Positions 47,248 through 55,181 of a DNA stretch of 64,000 nucleotides are shown piece after piece. This DNA is from Subsaxibacter sp. CAU 1640 (GTDB lineage Bacteria; Bacteroidota; Bacteroidia; Flavobacteriales; Flavobacteriaceae), in the NCBI RefSeq assembly GCF_023156585.1, contig NZ_JALNMI010000004.1, forward strand, positions 158,407 to 222,406, read 5' to 3'. The notes beneath the pieces were generated by a model, which searched no databases, was not told where the DNA came from, and saw nothing but the letters and a program-made list of their open reading frames with translations. The first letter of the stretch is position 1, and each line of letters starts with the position of its first letter. The translations under genes and the position numbers were made by a program.

Positions 47248-48312
47248 ATGAAAAAACACAATTTTAGTGCTGGTCCGAGTATTTTACCGCAAGAAGTTTT
47301 AAGAAAATCTGCCGAGGCAGTTATCGAGTTGGACAATTCAGGTTTGTCCTTATTGGAAATCTCCCACAGAAGCAAGGCTTTTGTTGACATTATGGAGAAT
47401 GCTCGATCCTTGGCATTGGAACTTTTAGGTTTACAAGGTCAGGGCTATAAAGCATTATTTCTTCAAGGTGGTGCCAGTATGCAATTTGTGATGGTAGCAT
47501 TGAATCTTTTGGAAAAAAGAGCTGGCTATTTAAATACAGGAACTTGGGCCGACAATGCCATAAAGGAAGCTAGAATTTTTGATGATGTGTATGAAGTAGC
47601 CTCTTCTAAAGAAGCTAACTATAATTACATTCCTAAAGGTTACGAAATTCCGGAAGACTATGATTATTTCCACTGTACCTCTAATAATACCATTTTCGGA
47701 ACACAGATGAAATCCTTTCCGGATTCTCCAATTCCAATGGTGTGTGATATGAGTAGCGATATTTTTTCTCGTAATCTTGATTATTCAAAATTTGATTTGA
47801 TTTATGCAGGCGCACAGAAAAATATGGGTCCTGCTGGGACAACATTAGTAGTTGTGAAGGAAGATATCTTAGGGAAAGTTTCTAGAAAAATTCCTTCAAT
47901 CCTCGATTATAAAGTACACATCAGCAAAGGCAGTATGTTCAATACGCCACCTGTGTTTCCTATTTACGTGTCTATGTTGACAATGGAATGGTTGAAAAAG
48001 ATGGGAGGTATTTCTGCTATCGAAAAAATAAATGACCAAAAAGCACGATTGATTTATTCTGAAATTGATTTGAATCCATTGTTTGAAGGCTTTACAGTAA
48101 AAGAAGATCGTTCTACTATGAACGCTACATTCAATTTGGTAAATGACAACCTTAAAGAAACTTTTGACACAATGTTGAAAGAAGCAGATATCAGTGGTTT
48201 GAATGGTCACAGAAGCGTTGGAGGTTACAGAGCGTCAATGTACAACGCCTTGCCTTTGGATAGCGTAAAAGCATTGGTAGAGGTTATGAGCGAATTGGAA
48301 ACAAAAGCATAA
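47248..48312 (+). CDS. serC: Phosphoserine aminotransferase
   Basis: A 354-residue class V PLP aminotransferase. NFSAGPSILPQEVL is the signature start, LFLQGGASMQFVMVALNLL binds phosphate, and IYAGAQKNMGPAGTTLVVV contains the PLP lysine. HRSVGGYRASMYNALP is the C-terminal substrate motif. It makes 3-phosphoserine from 3-phosphohydroxypyruvate, the product expected from the dehydrogenase encoded downstream. Confidence 0.96.
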   Translation: MKKHNFSAGPSILPQEVLRKSAEAVIELDNSGLSLLEISHRSKAFVDIMENARSLALELLGLQGQGYKALFLQGGASMQFVMVALNLLEKRAGYLNTGTWADNAIKEARIFDDVYEVASSKEANYNYIPKGYEIPEDYDYFHCTSNNTIFGTQMKSFPDSPIPMVCDMSSDIFSRNLDYSKFDLIYAGAQKNMGPAGTTLVVVKEDILGKVSRKIPSILDYKVHISKGSMFNTPPVFPIYVSMLTMEWLKKMGGISAIEKINDQKARLIYSEIDLNPLFEGFTVKEDRSTMNATFNLVNDNLKETFDTMLKEADISGLNGHRSVGGYRASMYNALPLDSVKALVEVMSELETKA

Positions 48313-48434
48313 ACTAGTCGGCAGTTTTAAGGAGCGGTTGGCAGTGTATTTATAAAGAATAAAGATTATATAAATAAAAGTATGATGTTAAAATAGAAAC
48401 TTTGAACATTTAACTTTGAATTTAAACTTGAAGA

Positions 48435-49397
48435 ATGAAAGTATTAGCAAATGATGGAATTTCAAACAGCGGAAAGGTATCCCTTGAAGAAGCAGGATTT
48501 GAAGTCATCACCACAACAGTAGCACAAGAACAATTAATCAACTACATAAACGAGCACAACATTGACGTCATTTTGGTCAGAAGTGCCACAAAAGTGAGAA
48601 AAGATCTTATTGATGCTTGTCCAAGTATCAAAATCATTGGTCGTGGTGGCGTAGGTATGGATAATATTGATGTGGAGTATGCTCGTGGCAAAGGATTGCA
48701 CGTCATTAACACGCCAGCGGCATCTTCAGAATCGGTAGCAGAATTGGTTTTTGCGCATTTATTTGGAGGTGTGCGTTTCTTGCACGATGCCAACAGAAAT
48801 ATGCCATTGGATGGTGATACACAATTCAATACGCTTAAAAAGAATTATGCGAAAGGTAGAGAATTACGTGGCAAAACGTTAGGAATTATTGGTTTTGGTC
48901 GAATTGGTCGTGAAGTAGCAAAAATTGCATTGGGTGTTGGTATGAAAGTCATTGCCAGCGATAAGTTTGCAGACAAAGCAACCATCAAGGTTGATTTTTA
49001 TAATGGTCAGTTTATCAATGTTGAAATTGAAACCCAACCAATGAAAGATTTGTTGCAACATTCAGATTTCATCACCCTACACGTTCCTGCACAAAAGGAA
49101 TATGTGATTGATGAAAAACAATTTAAACAAATGAAAGATGGTGTCGGCATTATCAATGCAGCTCGCGGTGGTGTTATCAATGAAGTGGCTTTAATTAAAG
49201 CGCTTGATAGCGGTAAAGTTGCCTTTGCAGGATTGGATACTTTCGACAATGAGCCTACTCCGGCTGTTCAAGTCTTGATGAACCCAAAAGTGTCATTGAC
49301 ACCTCATATTGGTGCTGCCACGAATGAAGCTCAAGATAGAATCGGTACTGAATTGGCATCACAAATTATCAGTATTTTAAAGACTGAAAAAGTCTAA
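48435..49397 (+). CDS. D-2-hydroxyacid dehydrogenase, likely 3-phosphoglycerate dehydrogenase
   Basis: A 320-residue NAD enzyme without an ACT domain. IGRGGVGMDNIDVEYARGKGLHVINTPAASSESVAELV, the Rossmann loop LGIIGFGRIGREVAKIA, NAARGGVINE (Arg), FDNEPTP (Glu) and LTPHIGAATNEAQ (His) are all present. Position directly after serC supports a serine-pathway role (SerA). A TAACTTTG -7 box lies at 48411-48418, 16 bp before the ATG, so it may also be transcribed on its own. A strong terminator follows. Confidence 0.92.
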   Translation: MKVLANDGISNSGKVSLEEAGFEVITTTVAQEQLINYINEHNIDVILVRSATKVRKDLIDACPSIKIIGRGGVGMDNIDVEYARGKGLHVINTPAASSESVAELVFAHLFGGVRFLHDANRNMPLDGDTQFNTLKKNYAKGRELRGKTLGIIGFGRIGREVAKIALGVGMKVIASDKFADKATIKVDFYNGQFINVEIETQPMKDLLQHSDFITLHVPAQKEYVIDEKQFKQMKDGVGIINAARGGVINEVALIKALDSGKVAFAGLDTFDNEPTPAVQVLMNPKVSLTPHIGAATNEAQDRIGTELASQIISILKTEKV

Positions 49398-49418
49398 AAG
49401 TTATCAACATAACTTCAT

Positions 49419-49458
49419 AAAAAAAACCTATAACTGCCTATGTTATAGGTTTTTTTTA
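49419..49458 (+). terminator. Rho-independent terminator after the dehydrogenase gene
   Basis: AAAAAACCTATAAC / GTTATAGGTTTTTT forms a long stem around the loop TGCCTAT, followed by more T residues. It closes the serC-dehydrogenase unit and can act in both directions. Confidence 0.88.
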
Positions 49459-49491
49459 TAATTTACAAACTCAACTTAAAACTTAAAGAAA

Positions 49492-50133
49492 ATGTCTGGA
49501 ATTTTAGATTTATTGAACAGCCCTGTTGGAAAATCAATCGTTAGTGGTGTGGCTGGTCAAACAAACCAACCTGAAAGCAAAACACAAGATGTGTTGACAA
49601 TGGCGCTGCCAGTTTTGATGCAAGCGATGAGAAGAAATGCCTCCACATCTCAAGGTGCTGATAGTTTGTTGGGAGCACTAAACGGTAAACACGACGGCAG
49701 CATCTTGGAAAATCTGGGCGGACTTTTTGGAGGTGGTGTTGATGACAACGTATTGAATGATGGTAGCAAAATATTGGGGCACGTTTTGGGCAATAAGCAA
49801 TCGAATGTTGAGAATGCCTTGAGCCAAAAATCTGGGCTTGATGCTAACTCTGTTGCACAAATTCTAAAAGTAGCTGCTCCAATTCTTATGGGAATTTTAG
49901 GCAGTCAAGCCAAACAGAAAAACGTCAATAGTCAAAGTGGTCTAGAAGGAATGCTAGGCGGTTTGTTAAAAGGAAATTCACCTCAAAATGAGCAAAGCTT
50001 CCTCGAATCAATCCTAGATGCTGATGGTGACGGCAGTGTTATTGATGATGTCGCCGGAATGGTACTAGGAGGTGGCAACAAAAAGAAAGGCGGCCTGGGA
50101 GGTCTTCTGGGAGGATTGTTTGGAGGTAAATAG
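49492..50133 (+). CDS. DUF937 domain protein
   Basis: A 213-residue protein. MSGILDLLNSPVGKSIVSGVAGQTN and VLTMALPVLMQAMRRNAST begin the DUF937 region; ALSQKSGLDANSVAQILKVAAPILMGILGSQAKQ is its second helical repeat. DADGDGSVIDDVAGM looks like an isolated EF-hand-type calcium loop, and the tail is Gly/Leu/Lys-rich (GGLGGLLGGLFGGK). No signal peptide. Function unknown for the family. Monocistronic. Confidence 0.9.
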   Translation: MSGILDLLNSPVGKSIVSGVAGQTNQPESKTQDVLTMALPVLMQAMRRNASTSQGADSLLGALNGKHDGSILENLGGLFGGGVDDNVLNDGSKILGHVLGNKQSNVENALSQKSGLDANSVAQILKVAAPILMGILGSQAKQKNVNSQSGLEGMLGGLLKGNSPQNEQSFLESILDADGDGSVIDDVAGMVLGGGNKKKGGLGGLLGGLFGGK

Positions 50134-50336
50134 TTTTTTATTTGAAGTGTGTCTCAACCAAAACACACTTTCACTCACTAAAAACCTTTGACAACTAAAT
50201 ACAGTTGTTCTATAAAAGCCAAAACAAATACTTTTGATTCATCATTGAAATAAAGGTTTGTTTTGGCTCTTCTTTTGTATAAAGAATATAGTTTGAAGTC
50301 AACTCTTTTTTTCGTAACTTATAAAAAAGAATTATT

Positions 50337-50792
50337 ATGAAATCATTAAGCTATCTTTTAATTATTTGTTCAATATTCATTGGTTGTGATAGCAGCAAAA
50401 CTGCATCTACAGCATCCTCAACCAACAAGTCGAATGACATAAGAAACGCAATTAGCGAAAGCCAAGACACTGTTCGCATTGCCAATGACAATTTGGAATA
50501 CGAAATCATTATCATCGAGCCAGGTTTTAATTCATGGCTAGCCAGTACTGCAAGACCGGAAGGGTATTATTCACAGCAGTTTATGGAGGCCAGAAACAGA
50601 CAATATGTTATTGAGTGGAACAATAGGGTACTCCAACCTCATCGTTTCAATCCTAATCTATATGAAATGCAAATTAACTATGATCCTGCCGTAGACTATG
50701 GTTACGATGTGAATTACAAACTTTACAATTATTTCATTTATTTCCAATTGACTTACAATCAAAAATTGGCAGGCTACATTCCGCGCATTTAG
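50337..50792 (+). CDS. DUF6146-like lipoprotein
   Basis: A 151-residue protein with a lipobox (LLIICSIFIGC, C17). After a Ser/Thr/Asn-rich linker the folded part reads YEIIIIEPGFNSWLASTARPEGYYSQQFMEARNRQYVIEWNNRVLQP and ends NYFIYFQLTYNQKLAGYIPR. This matches my memory of the DUF6146 family in flavobacteria. Outer-membrane or surface location likely; role unknown. Confidence 0.82.
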   Translation: MKSLSYLLIICSIFIGCDSSKTASTASSTNKSNDIRNAISESQDTVRIANDNLEYEIIIIEPGFNSWLASTARPEGYYSQQFMEARNRQYVIEWNNRVLQPHRFNPNLYEMQINYDPAVDYGYDVNYKLYNYFIYFQLTYNQKLAGYIPRI

Positions 50793-50794
50793 AG

Positions 50795-50802
50795 TATATT
50801 TG
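50795..50802 (+). promoter_or_regulatory. -7 box TATATTTG upstream of the membrane protein gene
   Basis: Exact match to TAnnTTTG just after the lipoprotein stop and 16 bp before the next ATG (50819). No good -33 element at 19-20 bp, so strength is uncertain. Confidence 0.45.
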
Positions 50803-50818
50803 CAGCGCAAAATAGTCT

Positions 50819-51313
50819 ATGGAAAACTTCAAAAAGCGTTGGGAAATACAGCATAATTGGCAATTGATATTTCCATTTCTCGCCATTTTAGCCAACTTTT
50901 ATTTGGCTTACAAACTGGCTTCCATCATTTTAAAAGGATTAGACATTCTATATATCGCTGTTCTCACCATCGTCTTGTATTTTGTACTTCTGAAGTTTTT
51001 CCTCTGGTGGTTCAAAAAAGTGGAAGACAAATGGATAGTGGACTATAGATGGCAAATGATTCGAATTTTTTTGGTTTTTGCCATTACTGGTTCTTCTTCA
51101 GCATTCATCAGCAAACCTATTATGCTCTTTTTAGGAATTACTAAAGAAAACTTAAACCCTTTTGCTTATTGGTTTTTATATGCTATCATTGGGCTGTTTT
51201 TCTACCAAATTCTATTGGTATGCTTCGGATGGCTTTTTGGCCAGTTTCAATTCTTCTGGGAATTCGAAAAAAAAATACTCCGTAGATTTGGCTTGAAACG
51301 TTTTTTAGATTGA
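50819..51313 (+). CDS. DUF6787-like membrane protein
   Basis: A 164-residue protein with four membrane segments (LIFPFLAILANFYLAYKL, LYIAVLTIVLYFVLLKFFLWWF, MIRIFLVFAITGSSSAFI, YWFLYAIIGLFFYQILLVCFGWLFG). The opening ENFKKRWEIQHNWQL is characteristic of DUF6787 as I recall it. The ending FEKKILRRFGLKRF is basic and cytoplasmic. The stop overlaps the next ATG by 4 bp. Confidence 0.85.
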   Translation: MENFKKRWEIQHNWQLIFPFLAILANFYLAYKLASIILKGLDILYIAVLTIVLYFVLLKFFLWWFKKVEDKWIVDYRWQMIRIFLVFAITGSSSAFISKPIMLFLGITKENLNPFAYWFLYAIIGLFFYQILLVCFGWLFGQFQFFWEFEKKILRRFGLKRFLD

Positions 51314-51657
51314 TGCGGAAATTTAGCGAACATATTGCTTTTAGAATTGCCACGTTAGTATTGGTACTTACGCTGTTGGTACCAACTGGAGTTAAATTTT
51401 CGCACGTTTTTACCCATCAACATCATCATCACGAAGTATGTAAAGGGGAACCGGAAACACATCTTCATAATGCCGATTTTGATTGTAGCTTTTATAAATT
51501 CAAATTAAGCTCACCATTTACCATCCCTGTTCTTCAGGCCGAATTAGTAATGGTGGAGATAAATACTCTTAAAACTGAAGCTCCTTATGCGTTTTTAAGT
51601 GAGTTTCAACAACTGCATTTCTCACTTCGTGGGCCGCCACAAATTAGTTTATCATAA
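51310..51657 (+). CDS. Small His-rich exported protein
   Basis: A 115-residue protein with one N-terminal membrane or signal segment (FRIATLVLVLTLLVPTGVKFSHVF). Directly after it comes HQHHHHEVCKGEPETHLHNADFDC, rich in His, Cys and Asp, an obvious metal-binding stretch. It is translationally coupled to the previous gene and 53 bp upstream of a TonB receptor that also has a His-rich loop, so a shared role in metal handling (Zn, Cu, Ni or Co) is likely. No family recognised. Confidence 0.8.
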   Translation: MMRKFSEHIAFRIATLVLVLTLLVPTGVKFSHVFTHQHHHHEVCKGEPETHLHNADFDCSFYKFKLSSPFTIPVLQAELVMVEINTLKTEAPYAFLSEFQQLHFSLRGPPQISLS

Positions 51658-51660
51658 CAT

Positions 51661-51689
51661 TTTCTGAAGGATTTCAGAAGCTTTTTTTT
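51661..51689 (+). terminator. Hairpin plus T-run between His-rich gene and TonB receptor
   Basis: TTCTGA (51662-51667) and TCAGAA (51674-51679) form a short stem followed by GCTTTTTTT. It could attenuate rather than fully stop transcription into the receptor gene. Confidence 0.5.
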
Positions 51690-51710
51690 AAACTAATTAA
51701 AATCATTCAT

Positions 51711-53957
51711 ATGAAATTATTTTTCAATGTATTGCTATTATTGGCAATACCATCAATATATGCACAACATAGCTTGTCTGGCACAGTTACAGACAAAACG
51801 ACAAACGAACCTATAGTTTTTGCCAATGTGTACCTTCCCCAATTGGAGAAAGGCGGCACAACCAATGAGCACGGTGTTTTTACCATTAATAATTTACCCA
51901 AAGGCACTTACAAAGTGGTCATTTCCATCATTGGATACGAAACTTTATCGCAAAACATAAGTTTACCTCTAAATGAACCTATTGTTTTTGCTTTAAATCC
52001 GTCTGCCATAGAGATGGAAGAAGTGATTGTTTCCACCCCTTTTCACAAGCTTCAAAGCGACAATGTGATGAAGGTAGAGCGCGAAAGTGTCAGCGATTTA
52101 AAATCAAAAGGTTCAGTGACCCTTGCGGATGGGATATCCAATATTGCTGGTGTAGAGAGCGTCACTACCGGAATTGGTATAGGCAAACCAGTCATTCGAG
52201 GATTAAGTTCCAACAGAGTTTTGGTTTATACCCAAGGTGTTAGACTCGAAAATCAGCAATTTGGTGATGAACACGGACTCGGTGTCAGCAATGCTGGCAT
52301 TGAAAGTGTTGAAGTCATCAAAGGACCTGCTTCCCTACTCTATGGTAGTGATGCTCTTGGCGGTGTTCTGTATTTAAATCCAGAGAAGTTTGCTGAAGCC
52401 AATAGTTCAAAGGCTGATTTTGGCGGAAATTACTTTACCAATACGCAGGGATATTCAACAAATGCTGGCTTTAAGTCATCGGGAGATAAATTCAAGTTTC
52501 TGTTTAGAGGAAGTTTAACAGAGCATTCCGATTATGACACTCAAGACTACCGCGTGACCAATACGCGCTTTAGAGAACAGGATTTTAAGGCTGGTTTTGG
52601 TTTTCAAGATAAAAAATTCAAGACTGAAGTACGTTACAATGTCAATCATTCAAAATTGGGTATTCCCGAAGAGATTGGTGAACAATCGACTGCCAGAACG
52701 CCTTTACTGCCCTATCAGGATATTACCAACCACGTGTTGAGTTCAAAATCTACAGTATTCTTTGACAACTCCAGTTTGGACATCAATTTAGGTCTTTTGT
52801 ACAATGATAGAAATGAATTTGAAGAGCATCATCATCATGAAGGAGAGGAAGAACATGAAGGCGGTGAAGAGCACGAAGGTGAAGAACATCATGAAGACGA
52901 AGAAGGCGAATTGCACCCTGCTCTGCAAATGAAGCTTAAAACCTTTAATTACGATGTGAAATACCATCTCCCAAAAATGGGCAAGTTTGAAACCATTGTG
53001 GGTGTACAAGGTATGAGCCAAAGAAATACCAATTACGGCGAAGAACAATTGATTCCAGATGCAACTACAAATGACATAGGAGTTTTGGCAACATCACATA
53101 TTCATTTTGAAAAAGCCGATGTTCAATTGGGCGCTCGTTTTGATAATCGAACTATTGAGGTGTTGGATGGCATCAATCGTCAATTCAACAGTTTTAATGG
53201 TGCTGTTGGTGTCAAAACTGATATTTTTAAACAAGTAACGGCACGACTTAATCTGGCAACGGGCTTTAGAGCACCTAATTTGGCCGAATTGACTTCAGAC
53301 GGTACGCACGAAGGTACCAATCGTTACGAAGTAGGAAATGCTAATTTAGCCAATGAGCAGAATTTTCAAACTGATTTATCCTTGGAATATGCCAATGAAC
53401 ATTTTGAACTATTTGCCAACGGCTTTTACAACACAATTCAAAATTACATCTATATCGCTCCCACTGGCGAAGAGATTGATGACACGCCTGTGTTCAATTA
53501 TGTACAGAACAATGCACGATTATATGGCGGTGAAATTGGGTTTCACTTGCACCCTCACCCACTCGATTGGTTACACGTAGAGAGCAGTTTTGAAACCGTC
53601 ACCGGTCAGCAAGAAGATGACTCTTATTTGCCACTGATACCAGCAAATACGCTCAACAATACCATACATGTGGAACTTAACAACAAATGGCTGCAAAAAG
53701 GCTATGCCTTTGTGACTTTAAGATCAACATTTGAGCAAAACAATGTGAGCCAATTTGAAACCACTACAGGTGCTTATGATTTGTTGAGTGCAGGGATTGG
53801 TGGTATGGTTAAATTGTTCAAGAAGGATTTGGCAATAGCTATTTCAGGTACAAATTTGACTGACGAAGCATATATCAATCATTTGTCGCGATTAAAGTCT
53901 GAAGGAATTTTTAATATAGGAAGAAATTTTAGTTTAGGCTTGACCTATTATCTGTAA
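51711..53957 (+). CDS. TonB-dependent receptor, probably for a metal
   Basis: A 748-residue outer-membrane receptor. Signal peptide to about residue 19; a carboxypeptidase-like regulatory domain (LSGTVTDKTTNEPIVFANVYLP, residues 21-100); a plug domain with GIGKPVIRGLSSNRVLVYTQGV and VEVIKGPASLLYGSDALGGV; then a barrel ending INHLSRLKSEGIFNIGRNFSLGLTYYL. The extracellular loop at about residues 371-404 (bases 52821-52922) is almost only His, Glu and Asp, a metal-binding feature seen in ZnuD-like zinc receptors. No partner SusD gene is present, arguing against a glycan substrate. Confidence 0.92.
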   Translation: MKLFFNVLLLLAIPSIYAQHSLSGTVTDKTTNEPIVFANVYLPQLEKGGTTNEHGVFTINNLPKGTYKVVISIIGYETLSQNISLPLNEPIVFALNPSAIEMEEVIVSTPFHKLQSDNVMKVERESVSDLKSKGSVTLADGISNIAGVESVTTGIGIGKPVIRGLSSNRVLVYTQGVRLENQQFGDEHGLGVSNAGIESVEVIKGPASLLYGSDALGGVLYLNPEKFAEANSSKADFGGNYFTNTQGYSTNAGFKSSGDKFKFLFRGSLTEHSDYDTQDYRVTNTRFREQDFKAGFGFQDKKFKTEVRYNVNHSKLGIPEEIGEQSTARTPLLPYQDITNHVLSSKSTVFFDNSSLDINLGLLYNDRNEFEEHHHHEGEEEHEGGEEHEGEEHHEDEEGELHPALQMKLKTFNYDVKYHLPKMGKFETIVGVQGMSQRNTNYGEEQLIPDATTNDIGVLATSHIHFEKADVQLGARFDNRTIEVLDGINRQFNSFNGAVGVKTDIFKQVTARLNLATGFRAPNLAELTSDGTHEGTNRYEVGNANLANEQNFQTDLSLEYANEHFELFANGFYNTIQNYIYIAPTGEEIDDTPVFNYVQNNARLYGGEIGFHLHPHPLDWLHVESSFETVTGQQEDDSYLPLIPANTLNNTIHVELNNKWLQKGYAFVTLRSTFEQNNVSQFETTTGAYDLLSAGIGGMVKLFKKDLAIAISGTNLTDEAYINHLSRLKSEGIFNIGRNFSLGLTYYL

Positions 53958-53967
53958 AGTGGCAAAA

Positions 53968-54006
53968 CAAAAAGAGCCAAGAATCGTATATATCTTGGCT
54001 CTTTTA
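53968..54006 (+). terminator. Rho-independent terminator after the receptor gene
   Basis: AAAGAGCCAAGA and TCTTGGCTCTTT form a 12-bp stem around a loop of about 9 nt, with A/T runs on both sides, so it can also serve the convergent small gene. Confidence 0.85.
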
Positions 54007-54023
54007 ATTTATAAACTGAAGTA

Positions 54024-54317
54024 TTAATTATCACTTCTTACTTTAATCGGAATAGGTTCTTTATCTTGATCTTTCTTAAACACATACGTCAAGAACCACA
54101 TAATGGTAAATGATGGTATCACATCAAACCCAGGTAAAATCTCTTCTACGAAAGATAAGATACCGGCTATTCTACCTTTGCGTCCACTATACATTTTTGA
54201 CATCAAGTAACCAGAAACTGGCGCCCAAATAATGTCAATGAAGGTAATCATCCCGACAAGATCAAAAATGATTCCCAGTACCAACTTTTTATTTCTACTT
54301 AACTTTTCTAATTTCAT
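54024..54317 (-). CDS. Small membrane protein
   Basis: A 97-residue protein with two hydrophobic stretches (LVLGIIFDLVGMITFIDIIWAPVSGYLM and GFDVIPSFTIMWFLTYVF) separated by a polar, basic link (SGRKGRIAG). No signal-peptidase site. Family not recognised. Convergent with the receptor gene. Confidence 0.75.
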   Translation of the reverse strand: MKLEKLSRNKKLVLGIIFDLVGMITFIDIIWAPVSGYLMSKMYSGRKGRIAGILSFVEEILPGFDVIPSFTIMWFLTYVFKKDQDKEPIPIKVRSDN

Positions 54318-54371
54318 TCTGCAAATAATTGATTTATAATTGTTTTATAGCAAGAAACGTACCAAAATATA

Positions 54372-54968
54372 TTAGGAAAACTTATTGCTAATCAGCTTCA
54401 AAAACTCATTGCGTGTTTCAATCTTTTCAAACTGACCTCTAAATCCTGACGTTGTAGTAACAGAGTTCTGTTTTTGTACGCCACGCATCATCATACACAT
54501 ATGCGACGCTTCAATCACTACCGCAACGCCTTGAGGTTTTAAGGTATCGTTGATACAATCGAGAATCTGCTCTGTCAATCGCTCTTGCACCTGCAATCGC
54601 CTGGCAAAAACATCGACAATGCGTGGCAACTTGCTCAACCCGACAATATGTCCGTTGGGAATGTAGGCAATGTGTGCCTTTCCAAAAAATGGCAATAGAT
54701 GATGTTCACAAAGTGAATACACTTCTATATCCTTTACAATTACCATCTCGTTATAGGTTTCTTCAAACATCGCGCTCTTTAGAATCTCTGCGGCATCCTG
54801 GTGATAACCTTGCGTGAGAAACTGCATTGCTTTCGATGCGCGCTCTGGAGTTTTGAGAAGTCCGTCTCGTGAGACATCTTCGCCTAAATCTGTAATAATC
54901 TCCTTAAATCGGTCTTTGATATCTTCCGTAACTTTGATATTGTACTCTTCAAAATGTTGGTATGGCAT
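54372..54968 (-). CDS. folE: GTP cyclohydrolase I
   Basis: A 198-residue type I enzyme that converts GTP to dihydroneopterin triphosphate, the first step of folate and pterin synthesis. [52 protein letters not shown] holds the zinc Cys and His ligands and substrate residues, and [24 protein letters not shown] gives the second zinc Cys. Full-length core with a short N-terminal extension. A gap of 213 bp without a gene separates it from the next, divergent gene. Confidence 0.96.
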   Translation of the reverse strand: MPYQHFEEYNIKVTEDIKDRFKEIITDLGEDVSRDGLLKTPERASKAMQFLTQGYHQDAAEILKSAMFEETYNEMVIVKDIEVYSLCEHHLLPFFGKAHIAYIPNGHIVGLSKLPRIVDVFARRLQVQERLTEQILDCINDTLKPQGVAVVIEASHMCMMMRGVQKQNSVTTTSGFRGQFEKIETRNEFLKLISNKFS

Positions 54969-55181
54969 TCGCGTGGTTTTAGTTTGTTTGATAAATGTAC
55001 ATAATAATTATTGGTCTTGAAACCTTCTACAAGCTTACTGTAACATTAACAATTCTAACGGTTTTTTAACGTTTGTTTATGACAATACCCTGCTTGTCAT
55101 AAGTAGATTTGTTTTACTAACTGTAACAAACCAATTGTTCTATAGTCTTTAAGATTATATAACATCATCAATCAATAAACT

